From Sphingomonas sanxanigenens DSM 19645 = NX02 (GTDB lineage Bacteria; Pseudomonadota; Alphaproteobacteria; Sphingomonadales; Sphingomonadaceae), in assembly GCF_000512205.2 (NCBI RefSeq), contig NZ_CP006644.1, positions 2,846,520 to 2,910,519 on the forward strand: DNA of 64,000 bases. The letters are read 5' to 3'. Below are positions 63,766 through 64,000 of the stretch, piece by piece. Every line of letters starts with the position of its first letter. The stretch's first letter is position 1. The notes under the pieces are model-generated. The model was not told where the DNA came from. It saw nothing but the letters and a program-made list of their open reading frames with translations, and ran no database searches. The translations under genes and the position numbers were made by a program.

Positions 63766-64000
63766 ATGCGGGAGGTGAAGGTGTTGGTTAACAAGCTCAA
63801 GGCCCTCGGTTACGCCGCCGGTGTCGCGGCGCTGGCCGGTACCGCCGGCGTGGCCGCGGCGAAGACGATCGTCGTGCGGGCGACCGGCCCGTCGTCGGCC
63901 GCCTATCCGGCAGGCAAGGTCCTGCCGGACGATGGCACGATCACGCTGAAGCCGGCCGACGTGCTGGTGGTGCTCGACAGCCGCGGCACGCGCACGCTGC
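63766..64000 (+). CDS. Exported protein, paralogue of the previous gene (3' end outside window)
   Basis: 78 residues are visible from ATG 63766 with GGAGGA five bases upstream (a second start GTG 63781 is possible). After a signal peptide (LGYAAGVAALAGTAGVAAA), the segment KTIVVRATGPSSAAYPAGKVLPDDGTITLKPADVLVVLDSRGTRTL aligns with the N-terminal module of the previous product (T-I, GP, A-YP-G-VLPD, L-D-GTR). The two are therefore tandem paralogues, or carry a common repeat domain. The gene continues beyond the window. Confidence 0.75.
   Translation, partial: MREVKVLVNKLKALGYAAGVAALAGTAGVAAAKTIVVRATGPSSAAYPAGKVLPDDGTITLKPADVLVVLDSRGTRTL

Overview
The window is a GC-rich chromosomal segment of an alphaproteobacterium, most likely a Sphingomonas or close relative in the Sphingomonadaceae. 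The evidence is a MucR/Ros regulator, a PopZ-type (DUF2497) polar organiser, a Fur/Mur regulator without the CxxC zinc pair, and the gene order nifU-tsaB-rimI-mucR-fur-plsC-miaB-phoH-ybeY-corC. Most of the 64 kb is vegetative housekeeping DNA. I saw no rRNA genes, intact insertion sequences or CRISPR arrays. Functions are read from motifs and family resemblance only; no database search was run.

Region 1 (1-5.7 kb) holds a catabolic-looking set: the end of an SDR oxidoreductase, a GlcG/HbpS-like protein, a GntR/UTRA regulator, and a tightly overlapping VOC protein, methyltransferase and small helical protein. It ends in the scar of an integrative element at tRNA-Ser(CGA): a P4-type integrase without its catalytic half, fused in frame to a DUF2958 fragment.

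Region 2 (5.8-19 kb) is conserved core: hspQ, rplU-rpmA, a RimJ/L-type acetyltransferase, yajC-secD-secF-DUF498, corC-ybeY-phoH-miaB-plsC-fur, mucR, and tsaB-rimI with nifU.

Region 3 (19-29 kb) is accessory metabolism: an HSL-type esterase beside a LuxR-type regulator, an SDR plus luciferase-like flavin oxidoreductase pair divergent from a two-domain VOC dioxygenase-like protein, a small methyltransferase operon, and a secreted family 2 glycoside hydrolase with a palindromic site upstream.

Region 4 (29-51.5 kb) returns to core functions: mscS, pgm, hslVU, metC-sseA, queF, a translationally coupled yggT-folD-unknown-marC chain, rplM-rpsI, heme A synthase with a truncated cutA remnant and a secreted unknown, a MerC-like protein and Zur-type regulator behind a probable Zur box, dxs, a Xer-type recombinase, popZ, tolC, pcm and tRNA-Cys(GCA).

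Region 5 (51.6-64 kb) is the least explained. Just after tRNA-Cys lies a four-gene set: an unknown 372-residue protein, a large metallo-beta-lactamase-fold hydrolase, a HExxH metallopeptidase and a DUF5675-like protein. A 463-base gap separates it from a divergent operon encoding an exported TPR-CHAT caspase-like protein, a CHASE2-class III nucleotide cyclase, and two exported proteins sharing a related N-terminal module. This region is the best candidate for an undescribed system: possibly envelope sensing coupled to cyclic nucleotide signalling and proteolysis.
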